43,297 bases of DNA, from NCBI GenBank assembly GCA_019311115.1, contig JAFDDB010000010.1:1-43297 (forward strand). Direction: 5' to 3'. Position 1 is the stretch's first letter, and each line of letters opens with the position of its first letter. Below, one piece after another: positions 15,136 through 22,561 of this stretch. A program made the position numbers and the translations under genes. The notes below the pieces were generated by a model. The model worked only from the letters and a program-made list of their open reading frames with translations. It was not told the DNA's origin and did no database searches. This DNA comes from Deltaproteobacteria bacterium (GTDB lineage: Bacteria > Myxococcota_A > UBA9160 > SZUA-336).

Positions 15136-16616
15136 GCGGGGTCCTCGAGCGCTTTGCTCCGCTCTTCAACCCGCGCGGAATCATCGTCACGGGTGTCTCG
15201 GCTCACCCGGGAAAGTTCGGGACCGTCACCTTCCACAACCTGTTGTCGCGCGGCTACGAGGGCGGGATCTTCCCGATCAATCGCGAAGGCCTCGAGAGCT
15301 TCGGTCACCCGACACTGAAGAGCATCTCGGAGGTGCCGAAGGGACGCGCCGATCTCGCATTCATCTGCACGCCCGTGAGCGTCAACGAGGACCTTCTCCG
15401 AGAGTGCGCCGCCGTCGGCGTACGTGCCGCGTTCGTGGCGTCGGCCGGCTACGGCGAGAGCCAGGACGGGCTCGAGGCCGAGCGGAGCCTGGTCGCGCTC
15501 GGCGAAGAACTCGGCATGGTCATCGCCGGACCCAACGGCCAGGGACTGATCTCGACCCCGGTCTCGATGTGCGCGCAGATCGTCGCGCCCTACCCGCCCG
15601 CGGGACCGATCTCGATCGTGAGCCAGAGCGGAAACCTGGTCTCGAGCTACATGAACTACGCCTGCCTGTCCGGGATCGGCGTGTCGAAAGCCATCTCTTG
15701 CGGAAACTCCGCACAGCTCGAGCTGGCCGACTACCTGGAGTACTTCGCAGAGGACCCCGAGACCTCGGTCAGCCTCTGCTACCTGGAGGGCGTCGAGGAC
15801 GGACGCCGCTTCCTCGAGGTCGCGCGCGCACACAGCGCGCGCAAGCCCCTGGTGGTCATGCGCGGCGGCGTCACCCGCGCAGGCAAGAGCGCGGCGTCGA
15901 GCCACACGGGTGCCCTCGCCTCCGATGACCGGATCTTCTCGGGCGTCTGCCGGCAGGCGGGCATCGCCCGCGCCGAGACCATCGAGGAGGCCTACGACGC
16001 CGCGGCCAGCTTCGCCAGCCAACCGCTCCCGAAGGGGCGACGCACACTGCTCTTCACCGTGGCCGGCGGCTGGGGTGTCCTGACCGCCGATGCCTGTGTC
16101 CGCGCGGGCCTCGACCTGATCCCGCTACCCGACGACCTGCGCAGCAAGATCGACGGCATGGTCCCGTCGCGCTGGAGCCGCAGCAACCCGATCGACCTGG
16201 CGGGCGGCGAGACGCGCGACACGATTCCCGAGGTGCTCGAATTGATGGCGTCGCATCCCGACGTAGACGCGATCATCTACCTGGGCATCGGGATCCAGGC
16301 GGCGCAGGCACAGATGTTCAGGAGCGGACCTTTCTGGCCCGATCATGGGCTGGATCGGATCGGCGGCTTCCACGAGACGCAAGACCGCCGCTATGCGCTG
16401 GCTGCGGCCGAAGCCAGCGAGCGCAACTGTGTGCCGATCCTGGTGGCCTCGGACCTGGTCTACACAGACCGCGACTACGGGAACCCGGGACCGCTCGGGG
16501 TTCGCGAGTCAGGGCGGCTCTGCTACCCCTCGGGACACCGCGCGGTCCGCGCGCTGTCCCACATGGTGCGCTACTCCGAGCACCTCCAGCGCTCGGGCGG
16601 CGCCGCGCGCTGCTGA
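15132..16616 (+). CDS. ADP-forming acyl-CoA synthetase, CoA-binding/ligase (alpha) subunit
   Basis: A 494-residue protein with an N-terminal CoA-binding Rossmann domain (FNPRGIIVTGVSAHPGKFG near 11-29; FPINREGLESFG). Two succinyl-CoA-synthetase-like flavodoxin domains follow (GPNGQGLIS; ISIVSQSGNLVSSYMNY; TVAGGWGVLTADAC). His258 in SSHTGALA sits where ADP-forming acetyl-CoA synthetases carry the phosphohistidine. ATGA at 15132-15135 overlaps the stop of the ATP-grasp gene, so the two subunits are translationally coupled in beta-alpha order. The open frame continues far upstream, but homology starts at this ATG. The last 100 residues, with LVASDLVYTDRDYGNPGPLG and a C-terminal HMVRYSEHL, are consistent with the family. 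Some relatives act on phenylacetate- or pimeloyl-type acids, so substrate is open. Confidence 0.85.
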   Translation: MSGVLERFAPLFNPRGIIVTGVSAHPGKFGTVTFHNLLSRGYEGGIFPINREGLESFGHPTLKSISEVPKGRADLAFICTPVSVNEDLLRECAAVGVRAAFVASAGYGESQDGLEAERSLVALGEELGMVIAGPNGQGLISTPVSMCAQIVAPYPPAGPISIVSQSGNLVSSYMNYACLSGIGVSKAISCGNSAQLELADYLEYFAEDPETSVSLCYLEGVEDGRRFLEVARAHSARKPLVVMRGGVTRAGKSAASSHTGALASDDRIFSGVCRQAGIARAETIEEAYDAAASFASQPLPKGRRTLLFTVAGGWGVLTADACVRAGLDLIPLPDDLRSKIDGMVPSRWSRSNPIDLAGGETRDTIPEVLELMASHPDVDAIIYLGIGIQAAQAQMFRSGPFWPDHGLDRIGGFHETQDRRYALAAAEASERNCVPILVASDLVYTDRDYGNPGPLGVRESGRLCYPSGHRAVRALSHMVRYSEHLQRSGGAARC

Positions 16617-16625
16617 GACGCGGCG
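16601..16625. terminator. Hairpin at the convergent end of the acyl-CoA synthetase and lipoprotein genes
   Basis: CGCCGCG (16601-16607) and CGCGGCG (16619-16625) form a 7-bp stem with an 11-base loop that contains the TGA at 16614-16616. The convergent lipoprotein gene ends two bases beyond. There is no T-run, so its role as a bidirectional terminator is inferred from position. Confidence 0.45.
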
Positions 16626-16626
16626 A

Positions 16627-17166
16627 TCACTCGGGTGGAGGCGCGGGGGCTCCCGGGTCGAGCTCCATCAGCGTCGCGACCACGTGCGTCCCGATCCGCT
16701 TCCGGTCGAGCACGCTCAGCTGTACGCGCTTGGTGCCCTTGAGGAACGATCCCTCGTAGTTCTCACCGATCGTCGTCTCGATCTCGAGCTGCCAGCCGCT
16801 CTGCGCCGCCTGGTCCGTGGCCCGCGCCCACGCGTCCTCGGGCGACTGGCCGACCTGCTGCGTGATGATCACGACGCCGCCCTGCTCGAAGCCGCTCGTC
16901 AACGACGCGCCCGGAAAGTCGACGAAGGCGCGCGGGAAGTCCGCGGGGATCGCCTTCAGCAACTGGTCGCGGTGCGCCGCGCGCTCGGCGGTCGCCTGGT
17001 CGGCGAGGTCGCGGCGGCGCTGCGCCTTCTTCGCCTGCTCGGCCAGCAGGTACTCGGCGGCCGAGTTGCGGTACTGGGGACGACGCTCTTCGACGGGCGC
17101 CTCGCCCTCGCAGGCAGCGGCGAAGACGAGAAGCACGACGGATGCGAGGGCGGGGAGGGCTTTCAT
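16627..17166 (-). CDS. Hypothetical lipoprotein
   Basis: A 179-residue protein I do not recognise. The N-terminus is a lipoprotein signal with VFAAAC, the acceptor being Cys19. A charged helical stretch (about 35-75) rich in Ala, Arg, Lys and Gln is followed by a small alpha/beta-looking domain with VVIITQQVGQSPEDAW and WQLEIETTIGEN, and a Pro-rich tail. The alternating strands and length suggest a small envelope domain, but no function can be assigned. It lies 31 bases after the GNAT gene on the same strand and has its own -10-like box eight bases before the ATG at 17166. Its 3-prime end meets the acyl-CoA synthetase gene at a hairpin. Confidence 0.75.
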   Translation of the reverse strand: MKALPALASVVLLVFAAACEGEAPVEERRPQYRNSAAEYLLAEQAKKAQRRRDLADQATAERAAHRDQLLKAIPADFPRAFVDFPGASLTSGFEQGGVVIITQQVGQSPEDAWARATDQAAQSGWQLEIETTIGENYEGSFLKGTKRVQLSVLDRKRIGTHVVATLMELDPGAPAPPPE

Positions 17167-17174
17167 GGCCGCGT

Positions 17175-17180
17175 AGCATA
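17175..17180 (-). promoter_or_regulatory. -10 box TATGCT before the lipoprotein gene
   Basis: On the minus strand TATGCT (plus-strand AGCATA, 17175-17180) ends eight bases before the ATG at 17166. No Shine-Dalgarno is visible, so a near-leaderless mRNA is likely. Confidence 0.4.
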
Positions 17181-17197
17181 GCAGCTGGCCGCCGGCC

Positions 17198-17998
17198 TCA
17201 ACAGGAACGCAGCGTCGCCTCGACGTAGCTTCCACAGCGTTCGAAGCCGAGTGCGGTGTAACAGCGAACTGCCGGTGTGTTGCCGCTCTCGACGTTCAGG
17301 CCCACGAGCGGAACGACCTGGAACAGCGAGCGGCAGACTCGTGCCGTCACTGCCTTGGCCAGTCCGTTCCCGCGCGCGTCGCGGCGAGTCGCGATGTTTC
17401 CGAGCGCTGCCACACCGTACTGAGTAGAGCAGAAGTGCACGCCGCCCGCGCTCGAGATGCCGCGCGCATCGCGGATCGCGAAGTAGTGCCCCGTCTCGAG
17501 CATGTACGGCTCGAGCGCGTACTGTCCTTCGGCGCCGTCCGTACGCAAGGGCGCGTAGAACGAGCGCAACTCCTCGAGGTCGGCAGGGTCGAGCCGGGAC
17601 GCGGAGCCGGAGTCGACGTCGCGGAGCCGGCTCGGCTCGCGAAGCTGCATCTTCAGGTGGAGACCGTGCCGCTCGACGTCGAAGCAGCCCTCGACCGCGG
17701 CGAACAGTGACGGCGTGAAGTGCGCGTAGAGCCGCACCCCGAGGTGTGGAGCCGCCCAGTCCACCAGCCCGGCAAGCCCTTCCTCGCCCTCCGCCTCGAG
17801 CGCGAGCAGCACCGGCGGGTCGAAGCCCCGGAAGAGCAGACACAGGCCCCGGATCTCGCCCGCCTCGAGAGCCGCAAACCAGCGCGTCTTCGGCCAGAAG
17901 CCGTCGTCGAGGTCCGCCAGTTCGTACAGGTGCAGCCCGGAATCGCGGCGCAGGAAGGCCTCGATGGCGTCGCGGTCGCGGATCTCCTCGTAGTGCAT
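17198..17998 (-). CDS. GNAT-family N-acetyltransferase
   Basis: A 266-residue protein whose C-terminal half is a GNAT domain: a GNIATRRDARGNGLAKAV-type motif A with the acetyl-CoA pyrophosphate loop (R-x-x-G-x-G/A, near residues 199-216), then GLNVESGNTPAVRCYTALGF, the motif-B signature. The N-terminal 110 residues form a second, degenerate GNAT-like region with FWPKTRWFAAL. The substrate could be a small amine, amino acid or protein N-terminus. The ATG at 17998 is 15 bases after the stop of glpK on the same strand, so it is probably the fourth gene of the glycerol operon. What acetylation would do there is unclear; hitch-hiking is possible. Confidence 0.8.
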   Translation of the reverse strand: MHYEEIRDRDAIEAFLRRDSGLHLYELADLDDGFWPKTRWFAALEAGEIRGLCLLFRGFDPPVLLALEAEGEEGLAGLVDWAAPHLGVRLYAHFTPSLFAAVEGCFDVERHGLHLKMQLREPSRLRDVDSGSASRLDPADLEELRSFYAPLRTDGAEGQYALEPYMLETGHYFAIRDARGISSAGGVHFCSTQYGVAALGNIATRRDARGNGLAKAVTARVCRSLFQVVPLVGLNVESGNTPAVRCYTALGFERCGSYVEATLRSC

Positions 17999-18013
17999 GC
18001 GTCGCGGTGCGGG

Positions 18014-19465
18014 TCAGGGATCGCCCGCCGCGCGGCGCAGCGCGTCGGCCCAGCGGTCGCGAGCCGACTCCCGCTCCGACGCGGAGAGCCGGGGCTCGAA
18101 CACCGTGGGCGGCGCGATCACCTCGCGGCACGCCTCGGGCGACGGCCACACTCCGACCGCCAGCCCGGCCAGGAACGCGGCGCCGAGCGCCGTCGTCTCG
18201 ACTTCGGACGCGCGCCGCAGCTCCCGCCCCGAGAAGTCGGCCAGCGACTGCACCAGCAGCCGGCTCTGACCGAGGCCGCCGTCGATCGCGAGCGGGGCCG
18301 GCCCGGACGCGCCAAGCGCTTCGATCACGTCGGTGCAGCGCTGCGCGATGCCCTCGAGCGTGGCGCGCGCCAGCTCGGCGCGTCCCGACCCGCGCGTCAA
18401 CCCGAGCACGAGGCCGCGCGCGCGGTCGTCGAGCAGCGGAGTGCCGAGTCCCTGCAGCGCGGGCACGAAGATCACCCCCTGGCTCGACTCGACCCCGTTG
18501 GCGAGCGCGTCGACGCTCGCGGCGTCCGGCGCCACGCCGAGATCGACCAGCCACTCCACGCACGAGCCCGCGGTGATGACGGTTCCCTCCAGGCAGAAGG
18601 CTCGCGACCCGTCCGAGAGCTTCCAGAGGGCCAGGGGGTACGCGCCCGGCCCGAACTCCGCCGGACCGTCGCCACTGTGCACGTCGAGCATGGCCGACGT
18701 GCCCAGTGTCAGCTTGGCGTCCCCCGGGGAAAAGACACCCTGCGCGAAGGCCGCCGCCTGCTGGTCTCCCGCGCGCGCGGCGACGGGTATGGGAGATCCG
18801 AGCAGCGTCGGGTCCATCTCGCCCACCACGCCACTGGTGGCTTCGACCGTCGGAAGCGAATCGAACGGCACACCGAACACCGCGCACAGCGCCGGCGCGA
18901 TCTCGAGCGTCTGCGGATCGAAGAGCGCCGTGCACGAGGCATTGCCCGGATCGGTCACGTGTGCGGCGCCGCCGGTAAGCCGGCTGGTGAGCCAGGTGTC
19001 GGGCGTGCCGAGGCGCAGCGTGCCGGCTGCCGCGGCCTTGGCGATCGCGTCGTCGTGCTGCATCCACCACTCGAACTTGGTCGCCGACGCCATGGTGTTG
19101 ATCGGAATGCCCAGCGCGCGAAGCTCCGCGACGCGAGCGGAGCTGCGCTGGTCCTGCCAGCCGATCGCACTCGCCAGCGGCTGCAATGTCGCGGCGTCCC
19201 AGGCCAGGCAGGTCGCGCGCTGCGTTACCACGCCGATGCCGGCGACGTCGCCCGCCGCCGCCCTGCCCGACGCCAGCGCCTCGCGCAGCACGTCGACGCT
19301 GCGCTCCCAGAGCTCCGTCGGGTCCTGCTCGATCCAGCCGGGCTCGGGAAACGTCGCAGAGAGCGCGCGCGATGCGATCGACCGGATCTCTCCGTCGCGA
19401 TCCACGAGGAGCGCGCGCACGCTCGTCGTGCCGAGGTCGAGCGCCAGGACGAGCGCGCCGCTCAT
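18014..19465 (-). CDS. glpK: Glycerol kinase (FGGY family)
   Basis: A 483-residue sugar-kinase-fold enzyme that phosphorylates glycerol to sn-glycerol 3-phosphate with ATP. The sequence has the N-terminal phosphate loop LALDLGTTSVRALLVD, GWIEQDPTELWE (20-residue spacing typical of GlpK), IGWQDQRS, the glycerol-binding region with SATKFEWW, WLTSRLTGG, and the C-terminal FVPALQGLGTPLLDDRARG. It is slightly shorter than the E. coli enzyme (about 500 residues). Some FGGY relatives use other polyols, but flanking glpD and the alkyl-DHAP-synthase-like gene support glycerol. Its ATG overlaps the stop of the upstream gene by four bases (plus-strand TCAT, 19462-19465). No glycerol facilitator gene is nearby. 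Confidence 0.87.
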   Translation of the reverse strand: MSGALVLALDLGTTSVRALLVDRDGEIRSIASRALSATFPEPGWIEQDPTELWERSVDVLREALASGRAAAGDVAGIGVVTQRATCLAWDAATLQPLASAIGWQDQRSSARVAELRALGIPINTMASATKFEWWMQHDDAIAKAAAAGTLRLGTPDTWLTSRLTGGAAHVTDPGNASCTALFDPQTLEIAPALCAVFGVPFDSLPTVEATSGVVGEMDPTLLGSPIPVAARAGDQQAAAFAQGVFSPGDAKLTLGTSAMLDVHSGDGPAEFGPGAYPLALWKLSDGSRAFCLEGTVITAGSCVEWLVDLGVAPDAASVDALANGVESSQGVIFVPALQGLGTPLLDDRARGLVLGLTRGSGRAELARATLEGIAQRCTDVIEALGASGPAPLAIDGGLGQSRLLVQSLADFSGRELRRASEVETTALGAAFLAGLAVGVWPSPEACREVIAPPTVFEPRLSASERESARDRWADALRRAAGDP

Positions 19466-20862
19466 CGCTCCGGCAGCAGCGCGCCCGGGTTCAGCAGTCC
19501 CTGCGGGTCGAGCGCCGCCTTGACCGCACGCAGCACCGCCACGCCGCCCTCACCGATCTCGCGGGCCAAGAAGTCCCGCCGCACGCGGCCGATGCCGTGA
19601 TGATGCGCGATGCCTCCGCCCTGCTCGAGCGTCGCCTCGACCGCGCGCCGCCAGCACTCGCGGTACACGTCGGCCATTTCGGCGCGATCTCCGGGACGCG
19701 CCACGAACGTAAAGTAGAGATTCGTGCCCGAGCGGTAGGAGTGACTGGAGTGGGCCGTAGCGGAGCGAATGCTCGGCACCTCGAGCAGCGAGCCGATGAC
19801 GGCATCGTAGACGGCGCCGATCCGCTCCCAGACGGCACCGACCTCGATCGTGTCGACGACGAGGCCCGCCTCGAGCAGCTCGCGGAAGCTCGGCACGTTG
19901 TTGCGGTGCTCGAGCCAGTGGTCGACGATGGCCGCGTCGGCTTCTACACCCCCAGCGTCGCGGCAGAGAGCGGCGACGGCAGCCAGCTCCACATCGACCA
20001 GCGCGCGCGGCCCCTCGTGCAGCAGCACGAGCGCCGCGCGATCTTCGTCGATCCACTCGCCGAAGTGGCGGTGGGACTCCGGCGCGTCGTACAGGCGCAC
20101 GACGGGCGGCCGCCACCCCTGGCGCATCACGTGGCGGATCGGGTCGAGGCCACTGCCCAGGTCGGGAAAGTGGAAGACCTGTCCCTGGCTGGCCTCCGGC
20201 AGCGGCCGCAGCGAGAAGGTCACCTCGGTCACGACGCCGAGCGTGCCCTCGCTCCCCATCAGCAGGTGCCTCAGGTCCGGTCCCGCCGACGCGCGCGGCG
20301 TCGGACGCGTGCGCAGGCGCGAGCCGTCGGGGAGCACCGCTTCGAGCGACAGCACCATGTCCTCGATGCTGCCGTAGCCCGTGGAGTACTGGCCCGCCGC
20401 CCGCGTCGCCACCCAGCCGCCCACCGTGGACAGCTCGATCGACTGCGGCCAGTGCCCGATCGTGAGCCCGTCGCGCTGAACGATGCGCTCGGCCTCGCCG
20501 CCCATGGTTCCAGCTCGAAACGCGGCCGTCAGGCTCTCGTCGTCGAGCGACACCAGGCCGTCGAGGCCGCGCGTGGACAGCACCAGCACCTCGGGCGAGG
20601 CCTCGACCGCGCCGCAGACGCCGGAGCCGCCGCCGAAGGGGATGACCGGCAGCGACAGCTCGCGGCAGAGCCGAAGCGTGCGGGACACGTCGTCGGCCGA
20701 GCGCGCCCGCACCACGGCGAGCGGACGCGGCGCGGGGTTCCCCTGCAGGTCCATCAGGTCCGCGAGCATCCAGGAGTCGTGGCGGTGCGCGTCGAGCGTC
20801 TCCGCGTCGCTGGCCACGATCTCGCCAAGCTCCGCTTCGAGCCGGGGAAGCACGTCAGCCAT
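19462..20862 (-). CDS. FAD-linked oxidase, alkyldihydroxyacetonephosphate synthase-like
   Basis: A 466-residue vanillyl-alcohol-oxidase-fold flavoprotein. The FAD-binding half has LPVIPFGGGSGVCG near 71-84, GGWVATRAAGQYSTGYGSIEDMV near 148-170 and LLMGSEGTLGVVTEVTF near 200-215. The C-terminal half matches alkyl-DHAP synthase rather than glycolate or lactate oxidases. It has an Arg in PPVVRLYD (around 256), the HSSHSYRSGTNLYFTF motif near 371-386 and the triple-His GGGIAHHHGIG near 415-425. That enzyme swaps the acyl chain of acyl-DHAP for a fatty alcohol, making the ether bond. The start is either the GTG at 20865 or, better, the ATG at 20862, seven bases after GAGGAG; it overlaps the glpD stop. 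A D-2-hydroxy-acid dehydrogenase remains possible. Confidence 0.82.
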   Translation of the reverse strand: MADVLPRLEAELGEIVASDAETLDAHRHDSWMLADLMDLQGNPAPRPLAVVRARSADDVSRTLRLCRELSLPVIPFGGGSGVCGAVEASPEVLVLSTRGLDGLVSLDDESLTAAFRAGTMGGEAERIVQRDGLTIGHWPQSIELSTVGGWVATRAAGQYSTGYGSIEDMVLSLEAVLPDGSRLRTRPTPRASAGPDLRHLLMGSEGTLGVVTEVTFSLRPLPEASQGQVFHFPDLGSGLDPIRHVMRQGWRPPVVRLYDAPESHRHFGEWIDEDRAALVLLHEGPRALVDVELAAVAALCRDAGGVEADAAIVDHWLEHRNNVPSFRELLEAGLVVDTIEVGAVWERIGAVYDAVIGSLLEVPSIRSATAHSSHSYRSGTNLYFTFVARPGDRAEMADVYRECWRRAVEATLEQGGGIAHHHGIGRVRRDFLAREIGEGGVAVLRAVKAALDPQGLLNPGALLPER

Positions 20863-22516
20863 CACTGCTCTCCTCGAAGCGCAGGTCGCGACCGGCGCGC
20901 TCGCGCACCGAACTCACCTCGGCGTCACGCCTTGCCGCGTCCCACCCGAGCAGGGCGGCCATCCGGTCGGCGGCGGGTCCGAGCACGGGGTCGAGCGCCC
21001 CCGGCTCGTAGAGCGGAAGGCGCAGCCTGCGGTAGATGGCGTCCTCGAGCGTGGCGGCGCCTTCGCAGCGGACGGCCCAGTCGATCTCTCCCTCGAGCAC
21101 CCCGCTGCCGGGCGCGATCTCCGCGGCGTTCTCGCCGACCACGCCGCGGCTCTCCGTACCGTAGAGCCGCGCCAGGCGGAGCGCCGCACGCTGCGACAAC
21201 CCCGTCTCGCCGGCCAGGGACTCGGCGAGGGTCCCGATGCTGCCCTCGAAGTCGCCCCCGGGGAGCGCCGGATCGTCCGCCGCGCGCCGCGGCGGAAGGT
21301 CGGTCCCCAGCACCGTGGCCACCTTCTCGAGCGCGTTCTCCGCCATCGGGCGGTAGCCGGTGAGCTTGCCGCCGGCGATCGACACCAGGCCCGACTCGCC
21401 GATGTGGATCTCGTCCTTGCGCGACAGGTCCTTGGCCTTCTTGCCGGGCTCCGCGATCAGCGGCCGAAGCCCTGACCAGGCGCAGACGACGTCGTCGGGA
21501 GTGAACGGATCGACCGAGAAGTACTCCGCGAGCGGCGCGAGCAGGTACTCGACGTCAGCGCGTGTCACTGCAGGCCAGATCTCGGCCCCCGCGGGGTAGC
21601 TGGTGTCGGTGGTGCCCACGTACACGACGCCGTCTCGCGGGATCACGAAGATCGTCCGCCGGTCGGCAGTCGTCATGACGACCATGTTCCGCACCGGCAG
21701 ACGCTCGATCGGCAGGCCCACGTGCACGCCCTTCGACAGGTGGAGCCAGTCCGGCACTTCGGGCTGCGCCAGCCGGCGCACCGCCTCGACCCAGGGACCG
21801 GCGGCGTTCACGACGCAACGCGCGCGCACGCGCACCTCGGCACCGCTCTCCGAGCAACGCGCCTCGACGCCGACGATCCGGCCGCTCTCGACCGGCATGG
21901 CAGTGACCGCCAGGTGGTTCACCGCGACGGCGCCGGCGCGAACGGCCCCGCGCAGGTTCGCCAGCACGAGGCGCGCGTCGTCGGTCAGGTACTCGCGGTA
22001 GGCGCACGCGTAACGCCAGCGGTCCCGGAGCAGCAGCGGCTCCTCGCGCTCCAGCGCGGCCGCGTCCCAGTTCTCGTGCAGGTCGGCGTCCTCGACGGCG
22101 CCGAGCTTCTCGTAGGTGACGATCGCCATCTGGAACTTGAGCAGGCTCGCACGTCCGCGCGTCGGCAGCACCATCCAGCGCGGCTCCGCCAGGTGGGGCG
22201 CCAGGCGGTGCACGGCCTTTCGCTCCAGGGCGCTCTCGCGCACGAGCGCCACGTCGCCCATGGCCAGGTAGCGCAGTCCGCCGTGGATCAGCTTGGACGA
22301 CCGGCTCGACGTTCCCGACGCGAAGTCCTCCGCCTCGAGCACCGCCACCGACAGCCCGCGCAGCGACGCCGCGCGGGAGATCCCCGCGCCCGTGATGCCT
22401 CCGCCGATAATCGCCAGGTCGAACTCGCGCGACTCGAGCTCGCGCAGGGCGGCGCGGCGCTCCGCCGGCAGCGCCGGCAGCCGAATCAGGTCGTGCGCGT
22501 CGCCGGACTGTCCCAT
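20855..22516 (-). CDS. glpD: FAD-dependent glycerol-3-phosphate dehydrogenase
   Basis: A 553-residue flavoprotein that oxidises sn-glycerol 3-phosphate to dihydroxyacetone phosphate and passes electrons to quinone. The dinucleotide fold IIGGGITGAGISRAASLRG is at about 36-54, with VAVLEAEDFASGTSSRSSKLIHGGLRYL next (GlpD signature). DDARLVLANLRGAV and CVVNAAGPWV are in the middle, VYVGTTDTSYPAG and VCAWSGLRPLI follow, and a helical C-terminal domain comes after residue 390. It is the first gene of the leftward operon; its end overlaps the alkyl-DHAP-synthase-like gene by eight bases. A TACGAT box (plus-strand 22528-22533) lies 11 bases before the ATG at 22516. The product DHAP is the precursor the next enzyme would need after acylation. 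Confidence 0.9.
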   Translation of the reverse strand: MGQSGDAHDLIRLPALPAERRAALRELESREFDLAIIGGGITGAGISRAASLRGLSVAVLEAEDFASGTSSRSSKLIHGGLRYLAMGDVALVRESALERKAVHRLAPHLAEPRWMVLPTRGRASLLKFQMAIVTYEKLGAVEDADLHENWDAAALEREEPLLLRDRWRYACAYREYLTDDARLVLANLRGAVRAGAVAVNHLAVTAMPVESGRIVGVEARCSESGAEVRVRARCVVNAAGPWVEAVRRLAQPEVPDWLHLSKGVHVGLPIERLPVRNMVVMTTADRRTIFVIPRDGVVYVGTTDTSYPAGAEIWPAVTRADVEYLLAPLAEYFSVDPFTPDDVVCAWSGLRPLIAEPGKKAKDLSRKDEIHIGESGLVSIAGGKLTGYRPMAENALEKVATVLGTDLPPRRAADDPALPGGDFEGSIGTLAESLAGETGLSQRAALRLARLYGTESRGVVGENAAEIAPGSGVLEGEIDWAVRCEGAATLEDAIYRRLRLPLYEPGALDPVLGPAADRMAALLGWDAARRDAEVSSVRERAGRDLRFEESSDG

Positions 22517-22527
22517 GGGAGTGGAGG

Positions 22528-22533
22528 ATCGTA
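22528..22533 (-). promoter_or_regulatory. glpD: -10 box TACGAT upstream of glpD
   Basis: On the minus strand TACGAT (plus-strand ATCGTA) ends 11 bases before the glpD ATG at 22516, giving a leader of a few bases at most. It sits back-to-back with the pepN promoter in a 45-base divergent region. Confidence 0.4.
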
Positions 22534-22547
22534 GCCCAGCCTCCCGC

Positions 22548-22553
22548 TACAAT
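22548..22553 (+). promoter_or_regulatory. pepN: -10 box TACAAT eight bases before the pepN ATG
   Basis: TACAAT at 22548-22553, a strong five-of-six match, ends eight bases before the ATG at 22562. No Shine-Dalgarno is present, consistent with leaderless transcription. Confidence 0.5.
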
Positions 22554-22561
22554 CGCGCGTC

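Noticed and set aside
17198..17998. The GNAT protein as the missing DHAP acyltransferase of the ether-lipid idea
   Set aside because: DHAP acyltransferases belong to the PlsB/GNPAT fold with an H-x4-D motif, absent here; this is an acetyl-CoA-type GNAT.
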